A stretch of 64,000 nucleotides of DNA, taken from Magnolia sinica. Its lineage: Eukaryota > Streptophyta > Magnoliopsida > Magnoliales > Magnoliaceae. Numbering within the stretch: the stretch's first letter is position 1; every line of letters starts with the position of its first letter. Made by a program: the position numbers and the translations under genes. Under the pieces are notes generated by a model, which did no database searches, was not told where the DNA came from, and saw nothing but the letters and a program-made list of their open reading frames with translations. Shown here piece by piece: positions 35,881 through 47,375 of this stretch. Where the stretch lies: contig NC_080589.1 in the NCBI RefSeq assembly GCF_029962835.1, positions 17,939,586-18,003,585 on the forward strand, in the 5' to 3' direction.

Positions 35881-37317
35881 ATTCTTTTCTATGGTTAGCA
35901 TGAATTTTATTTAAAGAAAAAGAAGAAAAATATCATACAACATCCATCAAGTAAATGGAGAAGAATGCCTAGATGAACATAGTTGAGATGCACCTTATTT
36001 TGCTACCCTATTTGCCTGATCATTAGCCTCCCAGGGAATGAGGTTAAATTTGGTGCTTACCTAAGCTAACAATTCTCTAATCTGCTTTGGCTGTTCTTCT
36101 TTTTTCTTTCATGCCAAGGAAATTGCACTCCTTGAATCACCTTCTACAATCAGTTGATGGTTCTCAATCATTCTCCTGATGTGTTTAACGAATTATCCTT
36201 TCTCTTCAACATATTAGTAGAGTTTGACTCTTTTCTTGGCAAAAAAATTTCTGCTAACAAAACTTCTAGAAATATAATTTTCCAGTGTTAAAGAAAGGGC
36301 AACTTGGACGACCAAGCCGCTTTTTTTCTTTGGGTTCAAATAAGAACCCATATTGAGTTACAAAAAGGAAAAAAGGTAAATCAAGAAAGGAAAATGCAAA
36401 TATGGTACCCAAAAACCTTTAGGGGTTATAATTATTCTTCGACATCATGGTTTTGTTTGATACTTGGAAATTGTAACAAGGTTTTCCTAATATCTGTTCA
36501 CATGTTAACACAGACAGCTCTCCTTTTTTTTGGTATATGGTACACATGTATTTGATTATTTCCATTTAACATTCGTCAATAATAAGACTTGGATGATTTG
36601 GTAAGTGGACAATTTGAGTTGATCTTTTAACATTTCCATACAAAACAACCAAACAATGGAATTAGTATTGGAAACTGTTAAATGTAAATTTTCACTTGTT
36701 ATATAATTTGAGTTGACCTTTTGACACTTTCATAGAAAACAACCAAACAATGAAATTATTGATAGATTTTGCAATTTTCTATTTCTTGAAGATTTCATAG
36801 GGGTTTTCAACATCCATATTTTGAATTCTCTCTACCCAAACAGGTTTGGATAAACCAGTTTTCCCCAGTTGGTATTTAAAATTTTACTTCCTTTTGGAAG
36901 GCTAACTTGGGTCCCTTGGGGTCTTTTCCACAGTAGAGGTTTTCAAATCATTGTACCAACAACATGTGATCTTAGAAAAGGCTAGTTTGCCCTTTCCATT
37001 TTCCTTCATTAAAGTCCATGTGCATTGGTTGAAACTAAAAGGGAAATGCTTTGCTAGAGGGATTCATCCAAACTTTCTCACTGGGTAGGATGGTAAAAGG
37101 GAAAAATATCAATGGACCTCATTTAAATGCATGGTTCTTAAATCATAGAGGGACTTTTTGGCATCAAATCTTATTTCAATCATGACATGTACATTTATAT
37201 TGTCGAAAAACAAGTTCATTCAAGAAATTCATGCTAAGGGAGAGAACCCTTCCTCCAAGAGTATTACATCCTATTTTTGTTTGAGGCCTTCTGTTTTAAG
37301 GTGTCTAAGATGTAGTG

Positions 37318-37320
<3 letters not shown>

Positions 37321-37354
<34 letters not shown>
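37321..37354. repeat. (CT)n microsatellite
   Basis: Perfect CT run. Confidence 0.95.
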
Positions 37355-37357
<3 letters not shown>

Positions 37358-38190
37358 CCAAGGGTTGTCGGCTGGATTGCTTGGGCAAGCAACATACACA
37401 ACAACACGACTTGGGTCATTTAGGTGAAGCTCTTACACATGAAGTACAAATATGTTAGACTGTGAATGATGTTTTTGAGGTAAAGATGTTTTCTGTACTT
37501 ATTTATAGTTATGCTTCAAAAACTATTGAAATAATTGATTGTGTTTTACTATAACCCATTTCTTCTTAGATGTTCCATCATGATACAATTACAATTAGTA
37601 TTTATGCCAACTAGTGATTTACAATGTATCCTCCCTGTTTAGGAATTTACATTGAACAAATATATTCATTTGATTAAATATGCTTGTTCTTTATGGATTC
37701 CTAAATTGTCCCATTTTGGACAGTTCAGTACCATACCATGTACTTAGGTTGTCATCATTTTCAGTTTACATGTAGTTGGAAATTTGGTAGTGTCTCCTTA
37801 TATTTTCTCTAGATATGTGGTTCTTTACTAATCGGTTTCCTCTATCCATGTGTAATAGATTACATGTGGCAACTAGTTAGTATTGAATTTTACATATATC
37901 TGAAGAAGATGGGGAGGTGCTGCTGAAATTTCGACTCGCATGTAATCTATATGAGGACAGTACATGGTATGTTATCGAATGAGATAGAAACAATTAACAC
38001 CTCTAGATAGAGACAATTAGCTCATCTAGATAGCAGAGAAGTATGATCAGCAATTTATTGATATGCACAAAAAGATAGGGAGAGTACAAACTTCTTTTCT
38101 AACTTGAGAAGATAACAGAAATATGTATTCTTTTACTCAATGCCCTTGTGACTAGTATTTATTCCATGATTGTATTTCTTTTAGCTCACA

Positions 38191-38400
38191 AAAAGAAATC
38201 ATCCCTAATTCTTTTCTTTTTAGCAAAGTGGCCAACTTATTTCAGATATTAATGATGCATTTTGACAACGCAATGGATTATATGGTGCAACTTCTTTAAA
38301 AAAAAGAAATCATCCCTAATTCTTTTCTTTTTAGCAAAGTGGCCAACTTATTTCAGATATTAATGATGCATTTTGACAACGCAATGGATTATATGGTGCA
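38191..38400. repeat. 99-bp identical tandem duplication (period 111)
   Basis: 38191-38289 and 38302-38400 read identically by eye (AAAAGAAATCATCCCTAATT to TATATGGTGCA), separated by 12 bp. Confidence 0.92.
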
Positions 38401-38589
38401 TTAAATGCTTTCATAGAATGCTAAATGTCTCTTTAATCAAATCAACCATATATCTGTAATGTTTTGATATAGCTTGAATTTGAAAGATGGTGCTTGTTTT
38501 GTTTCAGGAATATAATCCTATTTTTTAGAAGTCCACTTCTCTTGCTGCAGATAAGAACTTGCTTCATTAGGTATAATTTGTATTAATTC

Positions 38590-39221
38590 AACTTGTAACT
38601 CCTCAGAACCCGCTATGCCATAAGATATTATGGTGCATGACAGTTCCCAGTAGGTTAAGTTGCAAGTTGTCACATAAAGTTGGTTGGATATCTTTTATTT
38701 TTATAAATGTTGTCAATAGTTAGTTGGATGATGAATTAGGTGTATAAATGTGTACCTACCTACAGTCTTGCTTAATTTATATTTATATTTCTTTATTTAT
38801 ATTCTTTCGTATAAATCCAACTTGTAACTCCTCAGAACTCGCTCTGCCGTAAGATTTTACAGTGCATGACGGTTCCCAGTAGGTTAAGTTGCAAGTTGTT
38901 ACATAAAGTTGGTTGGATATCTTTTATTTTTATAAATATTGTTAATAGTTAGTTGGATGATGAATTTGGTGTATAAATGTGTACCTACCTACAGTCTTGC
39001 TTAATTTATATTTATATTTCTTTATTTATATTCTTTCGTATAAATCCAACTTGTAACTCCTCAGAACCCGCTCTGCCGTAAGATATTATGGTGCATGACG
39101 GTTCCCAGTAGGTTAAGTTACAAGTTGTTACATAAAGTTGGTTGGATATCTTTTATTTTTATAAATTTTGTCAATAGTTAGTTGGATGATGAATTAGGTG
39201 TATAAACGTGTGTCTACCCAC
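38590..39221. repeat. 229-bp tandem repeat, 2.75 copies, directly upstream of the transposase
   Basis: ACTTGTAACTCCTCAGAACC starts at 38590, 38819 and 39048, an exact 229-bp period. The copies differ at a handful of positions. Each carries CTACCTACAG or CTACCCACAG before the unit's end; in the last copy this becomes the splice-acceptor-like CCCACAG just before the transposase ATG at 39234. Confidence 0.92.
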
Positions 39222-39233
39222 AGGTGGTATCCA

Positions 39234-42200
39234 ATGGACTCTAGGGAGTGGATTACTTTACATTACCCAGACCCACAATTTATAGATGGTATGATGAGCT
39301 GTGTGAAGTTCGTAAAAGAACATCTTCCTGGTAGAGAAACCATTCATTGTCCATGTACCAGATGCAGATGTCTACGTTTACCCTGCACAATTGATGATAT
39401 GGTGATAGATCTGATTAAATATGGATTTAATCCAACATATGGGGAGTGGAACATGCACGGTGAGCATGCATCACCTAAGTATACCGAACGCACTTCTCAC
39501 CAGTACCATAGTGTGGCAGACATAAATAACATTGTCAATGTCGTTGTTGAAGACCTCGTTGTAATAACCTGGACCAAGTTATTCAAGATGAACCCAATGT
39601 AGCCCCCGAAGCTGAAAACATTGTTGGAGATGCTTCAACCAATGAGTTTAAAGCAAATGTACGAGATGTGATGACTAAGCTCTATCCTAGTTATCACAAA
39701 TTCACTGTGTTAACTTTCATTATACAACTTTTTAAATTAAAGGTGAACCATAGATGGAGTAAACAAAGCTTTACGGCTCTTCTTCAACTACTCCAGAATG
39801 TCTTACCATCCGGTAATAAGAGCCCAATTCATACCTACCAAGCGAAGAAGATCATTACAAAGCTGGGTCTTGATTACCAGAAGATTCATGCATGTCTAAA
39901 TGACTGCATGTTATACTAGAGAGAGTATGAGACGAAGATGAGTTGTCCAAACTGTGGTACTTCTAGGTACAAGACAGATCTTGATTCGAAGTTGAAACGA
40001 GCTCAAGTACCTGTGAAGGTGTTCAAGTATTTCCATTAACACCAAGGCTATAAAGAATGTATAGTGTGTCATGGGTGGCAAAGGAGATGACCTGACACTC
40101 AACCGAAAAAATGCAGAGTAGAAAGATGGGGCATTCGGTGGACTCCAACACATGGAAGTTTCTTGACAACAAGTATAAGAAATTTTCAATAGTCTCTCAA
40201 TTTTTGATAGGGTCTAGCTACAGATGGGTATAACCCCTTTGGCACTTTCAACACGTCGTATAGTTCCTGGCCTGTTATGTGTGTGACATATAACCTTCCA
40301 CCAAAGTTATGTATGAAACCGCAGTTTACTATGCTCACTTTACTCATTGAGGGACCACAATAGCCCTGGAAGGATATTGATGTTTATTTGGAGCCATTGA
40401 TTACTGAGTTACTAGACTTGTGGCGGAAAGGGATCACGACATTCGACACATACCATGGAAACATGTTCAACATGCGTGCCATCTTACTGTGGACAATTCA
40501 TGACTTTCCCGCATATGATAATGTTTCTGGTTGTAGGACTAAGGGTAAGTATGGTTGTCCTGCATGTGGTCCCCACGCAGATTCCTTATAATTACACCAT
40601 AAAAAGAAACACGTTTATATCGGTCACAGACGGTGGTTGCCTCTAAACGATAAAGCCAGAAAGGATACAAGTGCAGGCACCTTCAATAAGAAGGTAGAGT
40701 TGCAACCATAACCGATTCGTCTGACTGGAATTGAGGTCGAAAGTATCGTTTCGAAACTAAATGTGCAGTGGGGCAAGATCGGAAAGAGGAAACAAAGTGG
40801 TACAAAAGGAGGACGGGAACAAAATGATGATGCAGAATCAACAGGCTGCTTGAAGCGATCCATATTATATGATCTGGAGTACTGGAAGGATATTCCCATA
40901 CACCATAACCTTGATGTTATGTACATCGAGAAGAATGTATGTGAAATCCTTATTGCATTGATGTTGAACACAACGGGCAAAACCAAGGACGATGCTAACG
41001 CACGCAGAGACTTGAAGCAGCTAAGAATTAAGAAGCGTTTATGGTCAAAAAATACTGATGGCAAGGTCATCTAAAAATGAGGTCCTTTCTTCCTTCAAAA
41101 ATAAGAAAAAAAAACTTTTTATCCAGACTTTACGTGAGCTTCATGTTCTAGTTGGTTTTAGTGGGAATTGGAAGAACATTGTAAAGGAAGACAGTGTCGA
41201 TTTAAAGGGAATGAAGTCTCATGATTACCACGTGTTAATGCAACATCTGCTTCCAATTTTGATCCAATATGCATTCAGGGATAGTAAGCTTATGCGCACT
41301 CTAATTAGAAGCTTTAGTACATTCTTCAATGCCCTATACTCATGCACTATAGATATTGAAATGTTAATTGCTCTCGAGAAGGGCATGGCTAGGACTTTAT
41401 GTGAGCTCGAGATTACATGCCCTCCTTCAATTTTTGTTGTGATGATGCATCTGCCTACCCACTTGGCTTGCGAGGCTCGCGTATGTGGTCCTGTCTACTA
41501 TTGATAGATGTATTCATTCAAAAGGTATGATATGATTTTAATGTGAATAAACCAACCCAACATCTGTAATTACATTTTCTAATGTGTCGTTAACTCTTTT
41601 AGGTTCATGAAGATGTTTAAGGCATACGTCTGCACTAAGACACGACCTAAAGGTTGTATAGCAGAATGATACATTCAAGAGGAGACACTTATATACTGCA
41701 ACCAGTATAGAGGGAAAAATAATACAAGCCTCTTGGAGAAACTGGAAAAGCGGTTTGACGGATCAATTTCACTCACGCCAAAGTTACAAGATATTGTTGA
41801 CGACTTCGATGTTGACGTGATCGGCCCAGTTGGCCTTGGGAAAAGTATCGTTTTAGAAGGTATTGAGTATGAATAGGCTCGCACCTGGCTATTGAAGAGT
41901 CATCCCAACTATGAGACATGGCAAGGGTACGAACAAGACTTAGCTTGTATGTATATGTCTTCTTCATTTTTTTTTTCAAATTTGATTCAATAACATTGTA
42001 ACAACATTTATGAAAAAAATTGTCAATTTTGTAACAAATTTCTTAACTTGTAGGAAATATGCTAATTTCTTAAAGCAACGAATGATGATGAGTTCATACC
42101 TTGGTTGAAGAAATAGCTAGACTTGAATGAATAAGTAATGAAGTCTTCAGAGATATAGTTAGGGGACCAAAGGCTTTTGTGATGCAGTATAATAAGTATT

Positions 42201-42785
42201 GTATCAATGGTTTCCTCTTCGTCACCAAGGAATACGAAGAGAATAAAGTGAACCAGAACAGTTGGGTTAGCATAGAGTATGACCACCTTCGGATCTAGTG
42301 CTAAGGACAAGAATCCAGTGGATGAATCCGTACCTTATTACGAAGTCCTTCGCAAAATCATCCAACTGGAGTACCAAGATGGTTACAAGCTAGTCCTACT
42401 AAAGTGTGATTGGGTGAAGGTGATGCACCAAGGTGTTTCTTTCTATGCGGAAGGGAATTTGAGACTAGTGAATTTGTCTAATCTTCTTAGTTCAGACCAA
42501 GTGGGTGATGAGCCATTTATTCTTGCAGAGCATGCCGTGCAGGTTTTCTATTCTAGGGATCCAAAAAATCTTGATTGGCATGTGGTCTTGGAGGTTTTAA
42601 GAAAGATTTTCGTTGAAGATGAGACAAGCCTTTTATCAGAAACACGGGTTGTAACTAAGGTTGAAGTAGGACCTGATCTCACCGAAGTAGACATGGGTGG
42701 CGAGTTGTTATTAAATGACATTGAAGATATTTGTGTGGTTGTTGAAAAGAAAAAGAAAAGAAAGAGAGCAAGGAAAAAAACCTAA
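39234..42785 (+). pseudogene. Inner CACTA transposase (tnpD/tnp2 type), broken
   Basis: Domains in order: transposase-associated domain at 39234-39600 (MDSREWITLHYPDPQFIDGM, CPCTRCRC); 39668-39960 (LYPSYHKFTVLTF, KKIITKLGLDYQKIHACLND, CPNCGTSRY); the tnp2 core at 40200-41070 (GYNPFGTFNTS, FNMRAILLWTIHDFPAYDNV, GKYGCPACG, HHNLDVMYIEKNVCE); DUF4218-like at 41058-41690 (FFNALYSCTID, HLPTHLACEARVCGPVYY); and DUF4216-like at 42279-42785 with a basic tail. Stops at about 39917, 40037, 40589 and 41070 and several frame changes show it is dead. The start is the first ATG after the last 229-bp repeat. Confidence 0.85.
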
Positions 42786-42959
42786 TTTGTTGGTTATATT
42801 ATGCATGTAGCGAAACGATTTTAATTTATGCCCTTTTTTATTTTTCCATTATCATATTGATATGATAGAAAAAATTTACGAATTAATTTACTCGTCTCTT
42901 TATTATACTTGGTACTTTGCTATTTGGATAGAAATTTTTCTAGTAATTACGTTACAAAT

Positions 42960-45125
42960 TAGATCTTAAAGATGGATCTAGAGGCAGAACCGCTCGGGGA
43001 TGCATCCCATAAAGATGTCACGGGTAATAACATAGCTCTCGTTAGCTATTTAGATTTAAATTTTCTTTTAAAATGATCTTTCACTTAGAGGTAGTGTCAT
43101 TCGACGCAGAGCTGCTAGGGGATGCAGCGCCTGAAGATGCAGCCCCTAAAGATGCTAGTGGTAATAAGATAGCCTTCCTCAATTGTTTAGATTTAAAATT
43201 TCTTTTATATTGGCGATGATGAAACATGTGTGTAGCTATTTTTCTTTTTATGCCAGGGGTAATAGCATAGCTCTCGTTAGTTGTTTAGATTTAAAATTTC
43301 TTTTAAAATGATCTTTCACTCAGAGGCAGAGCTATTCGGCGCAGAGCCACTAGGAGATGCAGCTCCTGAAGATGTAGCCCTTGAAGATTCTAGAGGTAAT
43401 ATGATAACCTTCCTTAATTGTCTAGATTTAAAATATCTTTTATATTGGCGATGATGAAACATGTGTGTAGCTATTTTTCTTTTTATGCAGGCAGGTCGTC
43501 ATCTTCATCGTCTAAGAAGAGAGGTCCTATGCGAGGTTCATAATTAAATGAAAAGACTTCATTGAAAAGGGTCATTAGGATTAATGAATTTCGGCAACCG
43601 AATGCAGGGGATGCAAATCAGATCGCATTCAATTCAAGCATTGATGTTCGCACCCGTGCACACATTCCGATCACCTACATAGACTTTCGGTTGGTGTCTC
43701 TACAGTATATTCAGAGGGTCAGTGATATCCTAACGTGTAGTTATGAATTTCAGGATAACCAAGAAGCGTGGCCACAATACGTTCGTGATCACTGTAAGGC
43801 CGCTTGGAGAAATTTTAAGAACACTTTGCATACGAAGTATGTTAAGGACAAGGATCCTGCAGTTGTGAAATCGTATCCCGCCCCTATTGGTGTCCCTATT
43901 GAGGATTGGATGATCTTCATGGATTATTGTAATACTGATAAATTCAAGGAATCAAGTGGAAGAAATGCATCCAATTGGGCCAAACAAGTTAGCCCTTCTA
44001 CACTTGGTCGGCGTAGCATGGCTGGCACATGTCATGAGATGGTACATGTCCTAAAATAACATAGCTCTACTTTATTTATGATGATTATTTCAATTTATTA
44101 GTCGTTTAATTCCATTATTTATGTGTTTTGGCATGGATGTTATGGGGAAAAGGCAATTGAGAGGAATCTTACTACTGATGTTGAGGTTGGTAGGGCTAAG
44201 GTGTACATCCGAGCCCATACAACGAAGGATAACAAAGTGTAGTTTCCAGAAACATTTGTAAGTGCAACCCTCGTACATCCTTTCATTATCCATGTGAATT
44301 TTAAATATATGCTTCTTTCCCGCACTATAAATTTTCTTTTGGATGTTGTCATAGGAAAAATTAAAATAGATTTAAAGTAGTAATCCTGCATCTCGGATGA
44401 CCAGTGTAGATGATGCCCTTACACAGGTATATATGCTTGTCCCTCAAATACTTCATTTTATTTAGACTTATGCATTCTTTGATAAATCTAATTGTAATTC
44501 TGTTTACAGTCAATTGAGAGTGATAATAGAGGGCACATGCGGGGGATAGGTGGAAATGTAGGCAAGACTGCATTGAAGAAGACAATGCCTATTGTACATA
44601 AGCTCGGTGCGCTATCGCAGGAATGAGATAATTTGATAGATGAATTAAGTTAAGTGAAGAAAAGCCTAGGAGATCTCCACTAGAAGGTTAATTGCTTTGC
44701 AGATAACTAAGGGGAACAAAGGGATGTGGCTCCACCGACAATACCTCCACTTAAATCTAGTCATGCATCGTCAGTATGTATGCATTTCTCCAATACTAAT
44801 TTAAGCTTATGATTATATGCACCTCTATCTAAAAATACTAATGACATGTTATATGTGTACATGTAGCCTGATTTAGTAAATCTTGGCAAGAGATGTGATC
44901 TTTGCGATTGGAAGAAACAGGTAATTGCTCGTGCTGAGGTGCATGCAGTTGATCTAAATACTTGTGTCCATGGAGCAGAAATGGGCGATGAAAATTTTAG
45001 TGTCATCCTGATAGAGATTATAGCTCTACAATCATAGTTATGGAAGGAAGATGGTTATCATGATACACTTGGAAGTGTAGGAGGATTTTTCATCTGGCCC
45101 AAGCTATTTCTAACCATCTATCCAT
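42960..45125 (+). pseudogene. Inner CACTA second gene (tnpA / Transposase_24-like), broken
   Basis: The upstream exon-like blocks encode acidic repeats (AEPLGDAAPED type). The main exon, 43562-44059, reads RVIRINEFRQPNAG, then TSYIxF-like strand sequence, DHCKAAWRNFKNTLHTKYV, PIEDWMIFMDYCNTDKFKE and RNASNWAKQ, characteristic of the En/Spm tnpA-like family that binds element ends. About 44150-44240 reads AIERNLTTDVEVGRAKVYIR. About 44880-45110 gives the C-terminal end (GKRCDLCDWKKQVIARAEVH, LWKEDGYHDTLGSVGGFFIW). Stops (44240, 45037) separate parts. Confidence 0.7.
43023..43495. repeat. 235-bp tandem duplication of a tnpA exon plus intron
   Basis: GGTAATAACATAGCTCTCGT at 43023 recurs at 43258, and the second sub-block (GGTAATAAGATAGCCTTCCT at 43161) recurs at 43396, both 235 bp on. 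Each unit holds a short acidic-repeat exon followed by a GT-started intron. Confidence 0.85.
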
Positions 45126-45393
45126 GATGTTTATGAATATTAGACATTACAATAACTAACACAATTAACTTTTGTTTTTAAACTATACAGTAACATAGAC
45201 AAATGCATGCATATTATGGAATCGAATGAATTTAACACTCACGTCAGATTACACCCACATATATTGAATGGAATGGATTTAACACCCACATTTATACATT
45301 GATATGTTTGGTTGGTATTTCAATTGTCAACCTCCATTTGAGGAATTGAAAGATTTGTAATAATTTTCACTTCTTTAAGTGTAATTTGCACTT

Positions 45394-45395
<2 letters not shown>

Positions 45396-45454
<59 letters not shown>
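45396..45454. repeat. (GA)n microsatellite, about 58 bp
   Basis: Perfect GA dinucleotides, the longest such run in the window. Confidence 0.95.
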
Positions 45455-45459
<5 letters not shown>

Positions 45460-45664
45460 GGGGTTTTCGTTTTTGAACGGGCGCTGTTGCAGAGAATGCG
45501 CCACCAGCAGGTGTACAGAAATTACACCTCAAACAAAGTACCATCTGTTGTAAGTTACTTCAAGGGTAAATGGTTTTACTCTGGCTATCTTAAAATCATG
45601 TAAATAGCAAGATGCTGATGCCAGAGGTACTCTTATTTGCAGGATATGGTTTTGAGTGTTGCAG

Positions 45665-45983
45665 GATCATCTGCTGAAGCTACACTGGCTGGTTCTCACC
45701 CTAAAGGTACTCTTACATTTTTTTGATGCCTTGATTGCTAAGTACACATTTGGGACTGATCTGGTTTCTGTTGTTGCAGGTTGGTATAGGTGTCACTTCA
45801 GGGGGAGTTAACCAGATAAGTTTATATTTTTCTTTTTGGTTGCATTTGAGTGTCTAATTACCTGCTAGCCTTCTTTTCTTTTCTTTTTTCTTTCTTTCTT
45901 TTAATTGTAATTCTCTTTGACTGTTTTAGATCAATAAGGGACGTCCCCGTATTCAAGGAACGGTTTCAACATGACAATGACGG
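45665..45983 (+). pseudogene. Unidentified exon-like blocks (three) in inner CACTA
   Basis: 45665-45706, 45780-45819 and 45931-45983 each follow a pyrimidine tract plus AG and end before GT (GTACTC, GTTTAT, GTAAGC). Possible peptides include SSAEATLAGSHPK, VGIGVTSGGVNQI and RDVPVFKERFQHDNDG, without a frame that joins all three. I do not recognise the gene. They look like captured host exons, because neighbouring segments clearly are. Confidence 0.35.
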
Positions 45984-46069
45984 TAAGCTTAACTCTAAAT
46001 ATCACCTTTATAATCAGAATTTGTGCTCTTTATTGTCTGCTTTTGAACTATAATTTTTTATATAATTGA

Positions 46070-46228
46070 CACCTTTTATCTCGGAATATGATCTATGAAG
46101 TAGCATATGAACGCAATCCCCATCAAAATCCACACCTAGGGGAGTGTAAATAAGAGGATTGATCTTAACAGTATGGTCGTCATGCACATAGACAGAAAAT
46201 GCTTGCAATGAATGTTTATGAGTACTCG
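46070..46228 (-). pseudogene. Fragment of RNA polymerase IV/V largest subunit (NRPD1 or NRPE1), catalytic-site region
   Basis: On the minus strand from 46228 the frame reads PSTHKHSLQAFSVYVHDDHT, then VKINPLIYTPLGVDFDGDCVH. This is the segment of the large subunit around metal-binding motif A (DFDGD). The wording (SLQAxSVYVHxDHTVKINPL) is that of the plant-specific Pol IV/V subunits rather than Pol I-III. Pol IV and V make RNAs for RNA-directed DNA methylation. The frame is open over the homologous part, but the match ends after CVH and no other exon was found nearby. Its orientation is opposite to the transposase and VPS2 pieces. Confidence 0.75.
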
Positions 46229-47315
46229 GTAATTTTGGAGTCCTTCTTGGTTAGGGTTTGGGCTGAAAGTACGAGTGTTGGAGCCGATGCTTTGAGTCCG
46301 AACTCATTCTTTTGAAAAATAGAAAAATGGGAATATTAGTAAATATGGATTTTCTTGTTAAGAAGAAAATGGAAGATGGATTGAAAAAACATCCAGTAGA
46401 TTTTTTCTTCTTCTTCTTCTTTTTTGCTTCAAGAGAGAGAGATAGAGAGGTAAGAGTGGGGAAATCGAGGGAGAGAGTGGGGGATTGAAGTAGCCGCGTG
46501 AGATTTGAAAATAGCAAGTGTAGTTTGGTTTGAAAATGATATTTCACATGCGTGGCGTGCGTGTCCATGAGATGTGTTTGTGTCCAGCAGATTACTTTTA
46601 GATTGTGTTTGTGTCCAGCAGATTACTTTCTTATTATTTTTAGCACAGATCTACTGTTGTGGGCCTCTCTCTCATTTGATGATTGCAATCTATACCATGT
46701 GCAATTCAAATGGTAGTGCGCTATTACAGAATGTGTTGCACGAGGTTCCTAGAACTACGGTGACCTTTTGTCCAAGGCAGGTAATGTCTATCTATGCCAT
46801 CCAATTCTCAGATGAGGGGAGTGGCACATCATGAATTTTCTGTAGCATGGAGCAGTTTCCTAAGCTTATCACTGGGAGGGAGCTGGTTGATCTCCCCTTC
46901 CTGAGATTTGCTTCAGAGTTCAGACAAGGTTGGTATGTGGAACACAAGTGCAAGATCCAAGTTGTCCACCAATTGAGTACCAGCTTGCAAATGTCCTATC
47001 CTAACATTCATGCTGCTCTATTCTTGTTGACCATAACATTTGAAATAGGGAAATTTAGCAACCTGTTTTTTTTTTTTTTTCTGCCCATCCATTTCTCTGT
47101 ATCTTGAACTCATGTCAATTTGCCATATGTGGTTGCATGAAGGAGCTTGGGTTGTACACACATTTGGGATTAGAAAGACCTTGTTAGCAGAAATACTAGT
47201 TATTAACCTACATTGAGCTATCTATTTTTTGCCGTCTCTCTTCATCACTAGAGTAATTCTACCCTTTTTTGAGTATTGAAATCCTTGTCATGCTATTTGG
47301 GTTCCCTTTTTGCAG
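46229..47315. other. Inner CACTA, no recognised gene
   Basis: Contains a short direct duplication (GTGTTTGTGTCCAGCAGATT near 46576 and 46606). The open frames at 46574-46834 and 46847-47107 have no domain I recognise. Confidence 0.35.
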
Positions 47316-47375
47316 GTGCAACCTGGTCTTTCTGCACTTGAAGATGCAATGGAGGTAGGATATGAAGATTTCAAG
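47316..47375 (+). pseudogene. Unidentified 60-nt exon with canonical splice borders
   Basis: TTTTTGCAG precedes and GTAATC follows. The single open frame reads VQPGLSALEDAMEVGYEDFK. Family not recognised; probably another captured exon in the inner CACTA. Confidence 0.35.

Larger units (their letters stand above)
34222..38190. other. Inner CACTA, long region without a recognised gene
   Basis: I searched for further SelO exons and saw none. It contains an ATCC/ATGC/ACAC microsatellite (35694-35880), a CT run (37321-37354) and scattered A/T-rich low complexity. Short open frames (e.g. 36304-36555, 37158-37427) lack recognisable domains. Confidence 0.4.

Noticed and set aside
46574-47107. Two adjacent plus-strand open frames as a host gene
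   Set aside because: No recognisable domain, no matching splice borders that link them, and they lie inside the inner CACTA. Left as unassigned.
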